DNA of 64,000 bases from Actinacidiphila yanglinensis (lineage in GTDB: Bacteria; Actinomycetota; Actinomycetes; Streptomycetales; Streptomycetaceae). Made by a program: the position numbers and the translations under genes. Below the pieces are notes generated by a model that was given only the letters and a program-made list of their open reading frames with translations, searched no databases and was not told where the DNA came from. Shown one piece after another: positions 59,752 through 64,000 of the stretch (its first letter is position 1; the number at the start of each line of letters is the position of its first letter). Where the stretch lies: the NCBI RefSeq assembly GCF_900107965.1, contig NZ_FNVU01000002.1, forward strand, positions 620,001 to 684,000, read 5' to 3'.

Positions 59752-60956
59752 CCGCGGCAGCCGGGAGCGCCGATCTCGTGGTCGTCGGCGCGGGCGTCGT
59801 CGGTGCGGCAGCCGCCTACTTCGCCGCGCTGGCCGGCCTGCGGGTGACGGTCGTCGAGCGCGGCGCGCCCGGGGGCGGCACGTCCAGCGCGGGGGAGGGC
59901 AACCTGCTGGTCTCCGACAAGGAGCCCGGTCCCGAACTCGACCTCGCGCTCCACTCGCAGCGGACCTGGCGCGAGGACCTCGCCGAGCACGCCGGGCAGT
60001 GGGAGTTCGAGTCCAAGGGAGGTCTGGTCGTCGCCTCGACGGGGGACGGCGTCGCCTCCCTGCGGGAGCTGACCGCCCACCAGCGCGCCTGCGGTGTCGA
60101 GGTCGTGCAGGTCGCCGGCGCCGAACTGCGGGGGTACGAGCCGCACTTGTCCGAGGACCTCGCCGGCGGGGCGTTCTACCCCCAGGACGCCCAGCTCCAG
60201 CCGATGCTGGCGGTGGCCCACCTGCTGCGCCTGGCCCGGGGCCTGGGGGCGTCGGTGTGCCCGCACACCGAGGTGACCGGCTTCCTGCGCGACGGCGACC
60301 GGGTCACCGGCGTCATCACCACCGGGGGCGACCTGCCCGCCGGCGCGGTGCTCAACGCCGCGGGAACGTGGGCCGGCCAGGTGGCCGCGCTGGCCGGGGT
60401 GCCGCTCCCCGTCCATCCCCGGCGCGGCTTCGTCCTGGTCACCGAACCGCTGCCGGCCCGCACGATCCGGCACAAGGTCTACGCGGCGGAGTACGTCGGC
60501 GACGTCGCCAGCTCCGACGCCGCACTGCAGACCTCGCCCGTGGTGGAGGGCACCCGCGCCGGCACCGTCCTGATCGGCGCCTCGCGCGAGCGGGTCGGCT
60601 TCGACCGCACCGTGTCGGTGCCCGCCCTCGGCGCGCTCGCTTCCAAGGCGATCGCGCTGTTCCCGATGCTGCGTCAGGTGCGCCTGATGCGGACGTACCT
60701 CGGCTTCCGCCCGTACTGCCCGGACCATCTGCCCGTCATCGGCGCCGACCCGCGGGCGCCGGGGCTGTGGCACGCCTGCGGCCACGAGGGCGCCGGCATC
60801 GGACTGGCCGCGGGAACCGGCAAGCTGATCGCCCAGGCCCTGGCGGGGCGGGAGCCGGACCTCGACCTGGCCGCGTTCGCCCCCGAGCGGTTCTCCGGGG
60901 GAGCCCCCGGGAGTTCTCCCGGCCGGCCGCGGGACACCGGGGAGGCGCGGCCGTGA
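59748..60956 (+). CDS. FAD-dependent D-hydroxyproline dehydrogenase subunit (DadA-like)
   Basis: 402 residues. DLVVVGAGVVGAAAAYFAALAGLRVTVVER is the N-terminal FAD site (residues 8-37). GTSSAGEGNLLVSDKEPGPE is typical of glycine/D-amino-acid oxidase-like subunits, and the C-terminal MRTYLGFRPYCPDHLPVIGA..ACGHEGAGIGLAAGTGKLIA binds FAD and substrate. It probably oxidises cis-4-hydroxy-D-proline, working with the 2Fe-2S and FAD/NAD subunits encoded next. Confidence 0.88.
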   Translation: MTAAAGSADLVVVGAGVVGAAAAYFAALAGLRVTVVERGAPGGGTSSAGEGNLLVSDKEPGPELDLALHSQRTWREDLAEHAGQWEFESKGGLVVASTGDGVASLRELTAHQRACGVEVVQVAGAELRGYEPHLSEDLAGGAFYPQDAQLQPMLAVAHLLRLARGLGASVCPHTEVTGFLRDGDRVTGVITTGGDLPAGAVLNAAGTWAGQVAALAGVPLPVHPRRGFVLVTEPLPARTIRHKVYAAEYVGDVASSDAALQTSPVVEGTRAGTVLIGASRERVGFDRTVSVPALGALASKAIALFPMLRQVRLMRTYLGFRPYCPDHLPVIGADPRAPGLWHACGHEGAGIGLAAGTGKLIAQALAGREPDLDLAAFAPERFSGGAPGSSPGRPRDTGEARP

Positions 60957-61261
60957 CGTACCGGATGACGTTCCGCGGTGCCACCGTCCCCGCCGAACCC
61001 GGGCAGAGCGTCGCCGCGGCGCTGGTGGCGGCCGGCATCCTCGACTGGCGGACCACCCGGAAGGAGGGCCGGCCGCGCGGGCTGTTCTGCGGCATCGGGA
61101 TCTGCTTCGACTGCCTGATCACCGTCGACGGCGTCCCCGGCGAGCGCGCCTGCCTGGTCCCGGCCGCCGACGGCATGCGGCTGGGCGACGGCACGGACAC
61201 CGGGGACGACCCCGCGGGCCCCGGACCGGGCAAGGAGGACGGCGATGCCGCATCCGCATGA
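60953..61261 (+). CDS. (2Fe-2S)-binding small subunit of the dehydrogenase
   Basis: 102 residues. RTTRKEGRPRGLFCGIGICFDCLITVDGVPGERACL holds four Cys (CGIGICFDC and later C) of a plant-type 2Fe-2S cluster, as in HcnA and the small subunits of hydroxyproline or octopine dehydrogenases. The last 25 residues are an acidic Gly/Asp tail. It starts inside the end of the DadA-like gene (GTGA) and overlaps the next gene by 17 bp, so equal-ratio expression is likely. Confidence 0.9.
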   Translation: MTYRMTFRGATVPAEPGQSVAAALVAAGILDWRTTRKEGRPRGLFCGIGICFDCLITVDGVPGERACLVPAADGMRLGDGTDTGDDPAGPGPGKEDGDAASA

Positions 61262-62747
61262 CGTGGCCGTGGTCGGTGCCGGACCGGCCGGGCTCGCCGC
61301 CGCCGTCGAGGCCGCCGAGGCGGGGCTGGACGTCGCGCTCGTCGATGCCGCCGGGCAGCCCGGCGGCCAGTACTGGCGGCACTTCGACGAGCGGCACGCC
61401 GCTCCCGGCGACGCCCGGGGCCTCCCCGGTGGGCCGGTCTTCACGGATCTGCGCGCCCGCCTGCGCGCGCTGAGCGGCAGCGGCCGGGTCCGCTACCTCC
61501 CGGGGCGGCAGGTGTGGCTGGCCACCCGCGACGACGACGGCACCTTCACCCTCCGGACGACCGCGACGGTGTCCGCGCCCGTGTCCGCGGCCGCGTCAGT
61601 GCCCGTGTCGGCGCCCGAGTCGGTCACCGCGCGGGCGCTGATCCTCTGTCCCGGGGGGTACGACCGCCAACTGCCCGTGCCCGGCTGGGACCTGCCGGGT
61701 GTCATGGCGGCGGGCGGGGTGCAGGCCCTGCTCAAGGGACACCGCACCCTCGCCGGGAAGCGCGCGGTCGTGGCCGGCACCGGGCCGTTCCTCCTCCCGG
61801 TCGCCACCGGACTCGCCCGCGCCGGGGCGGCCGTCGCCGCCGTCGTCGAGGCCAACGGCACGCTCGGCTGGTCCCGTGACCCGCGCGGCGCGGTCTCCGC
61901 CCCCGGCAAGGGGGTCGAAGCCCTCCGCTACGCCGCCTCGATGGCCCGCCACCGCATCCCGTACCGGACCGGCACCGTCATCCGCGAGGTCCTCGGCGAC
62001 GGCAGGGTCGAGGCCGTCAGGACCGCAGTGCTCGCCCGCGACGGCCGGCCGGCCGGGCCGGAACGGGAGATCGCCGCCGACCTGGTGGCGCTCGGCTGGG
62101 GGTTCACGCCCTCGCTCGAACTCCCGCTGATGCTGGGCGCGCGGACCCGGCTGGACCTCGACGGCTCCCTCGTCGTGGTCGTCGACGCGTTGCAGCGCAG
62201 CAGCGTGGAGGGGGTGTACGTGGCCGGCGAGGCGACCGGGGTGGGCGGCGCCGCGCTGGCCGTCGCCGAGGGCCGGCTGAGCGCGCTGGCCCTGGCCGCC
62301 TCGACGGGTGATCCGGCCGGTACGGCCGCCATCCGAAGGGTCCGGCGCCGGATCCGGCGGGCCCGGCGGTTCGCCGCCGCGATGCACCGGGCCTACCCGG
62401 TCCCGGCCGGCTGGCCGCGGTGGCTGCCGGACTCGGCCGTGGTGTGCCGCTGCGAGGAGGTCACCTACGGGGACCTCCGCCACGCGCACGCCGACCTCGG
62501 CGCGACCGACCCGCGCACCCTGAAGATGCTGGCCCGCCCGGGGATGGGGTGGTGCCAGGGCAGGATCTGCGGGTTCGCCACCGCGGGGATCGCGTCCTGC
62601 CTGAGCGGCCGCCCCAGCACCGCGGAGGACCTGCGGGCACTGTCCGGCCGTACCCCCGCGGCCCCGGTCCGCCTCGGCGAACTCGCGGCGCTGGCCGAGG
62701 AGACGGGGGGTGGCGGCCCCGCCGAGGAGACGGGCGGCAGCTCCTGA
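61245..62747 (+). CDS. FAD/NAD(P)-binding large subunit of the dehydrogenase
   Basis: 500 residues. The FAD motif DVAVVGAGPAGLAAAVEAAEAGLDVALVDA is at 6-35, a second nucleotide site at RAVVAGTGPFLLPVATGLARAGAAV, and GVYVAGEATGVGGAALAVAEGRLSA is near 320. The C-terminal Cys cluster CRCEEVTYGD..GMGWCQGRICG is a BFD-like 2Fe-2S site found in HcnB-type subunits. It passes electrons between the small subunit and the acceptor. A run of Val/Ser/Ala/Pro (residues 109-127) interrupts the domain. This is the last gene of the operon, converging on serine dehydratase. Confidence 0.88.
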   Translation: MPHPHDVAVVGAGPAGLAAAVEAAEAGLDVALVDAAGQPGGQYWRHFDERHAAPGDARGLPGGPVFTDLRARLRALSGSGRVRYLPGRQVWLATRDDDGTFTLRTTATVSAPVSAAASVPVSAPESVTARALILCPGGYDRQLPVPGWDLPGVMAAGGVQALLKGHRTLAGKRAVVAGTGPFLLPVATGLARAGAAVAAVVEANGTLGWSRDPRGAVSAPGKGVEALRYAASMARHRIPYRTGTVIREVLGDGRVEAVRTAVLARDGRPAGPEREIAADLVALGWGFTPSLELPLMLGARTRLDLDGSLVVVVDALQRSSVEGVYVAGEATGVGGAALAVAEGRLSALALAASTGDPAGTAAIRRVRRRIRRARRFAAAMHRAYPVPAGWPRWLPDSAVVCRCEEVTYGDLRHAHADLGATDPRTLKMLARPGMGWCQGRICGFATAGIASCLSGRPSTAEDLRALSGRTPAAPVRLGELAALAEETGGGGPAEETGGSS

Positions 62748-62816
62748 CGCGTCCGGTGCCGGGCGGTACGCAGCCCTGCCCGGCGGATCACGCCGGCGGG
62801 ACCGACGGCTCCACCG

Positions 62817-64000
<1,184 letters not shown>

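Overview
This window looks like chromosomal DNA from a high-GC actinomycete, most probably Streptomyces or a close relative such as Actinacidiphila or Streptacidiphilus. The signs are a strong G/C bias at third codon positions, many GTG starts, 4-bp ATGA/GTGA gene overlaps, lineage-typical families (DUF397, DUF5753-type XRE regulators, DUF6193, TAT-secreted glycosidases, LAxTG surface protein) and rare TTA codons in two genes. I saw no rRNA, tRNA or CRISPR array.

Layout. 1-4.6 kb: GtrA-like membrane protein, LuxR-type sensor/regulator, quinone oxidoreductase and a secreted GH16 glucanase with an upstream LacI-type operator. 4.79-8.50 kb: a decayed Tn3-family-like element with perfect 39-bp terminal inverted repeats and a 5-bp target duplication (GTGCC). 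It holds a truncated serine resolvase, a shredded transposase, an HD hydrolase split by a stop codon, a DUF6193 protein and unknown cargo. 8.5-12 kb: methyltransferase/TetR pair with twin operators, then two near-identical DUF397 genes flanking a HAD phosphatase, and a DUF5753 regulator. 12.2-20 kb: secreted ExeM-type nuclease, TetR/MFS efflux pair with three operator-like sites, CutA, and a TAT-exported GH39-like enzyme with a domain inserted in its barrel. 20.5-32 kb: mixed genes (GNAT, accessory methionine aminopeptidase with a small HTH partner, isochorismatase-like protein, TlpA-like lipoprotein, TTA-containing zinc-ribbon regulator, APC permease, lamin-tail protein, ABC-2 exporter, TTA-containing YegP-like protein).

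32.4-45.4 kb is the most unusual block: a phosphate-type ABC operon (pstC, pstA, pstS-like, ... pstB) with a second membrane-anchored binding-protein-like gene, a third secreted binding protein, two paralogous secreted Ig-like proteins (one ending in an LAATG sorting signal) and a sortase-fold protein that lacks the catalytic His and Cys. It may be a surface-assembled uptake or adhesion system.

45.4-55.4 kb: LysR regulator, MmsA, then sigK-rskA converging on a five-gene lipid/redox operon (FAD oxidoreductase, DUF1365, two cyclopropane synthase-like methyltransferases, DUF1295). This is the set found beside sigK in mycobacteria. Near-identical promoter signatures (CCAATCC, 15 nt, CCGGAT) precede sigK and the operon, so a small SigK regulon is likely. 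55.7-64 kb: proline iminopeptidase-like hydrolase, a tightly coupled hydroxyproline catabolism operon (DapA-like deaminase, epimerase, GntR, three dehydrogenase subunits) with a palindromic operator, and an L-serine dehydratase cut by the window edge.
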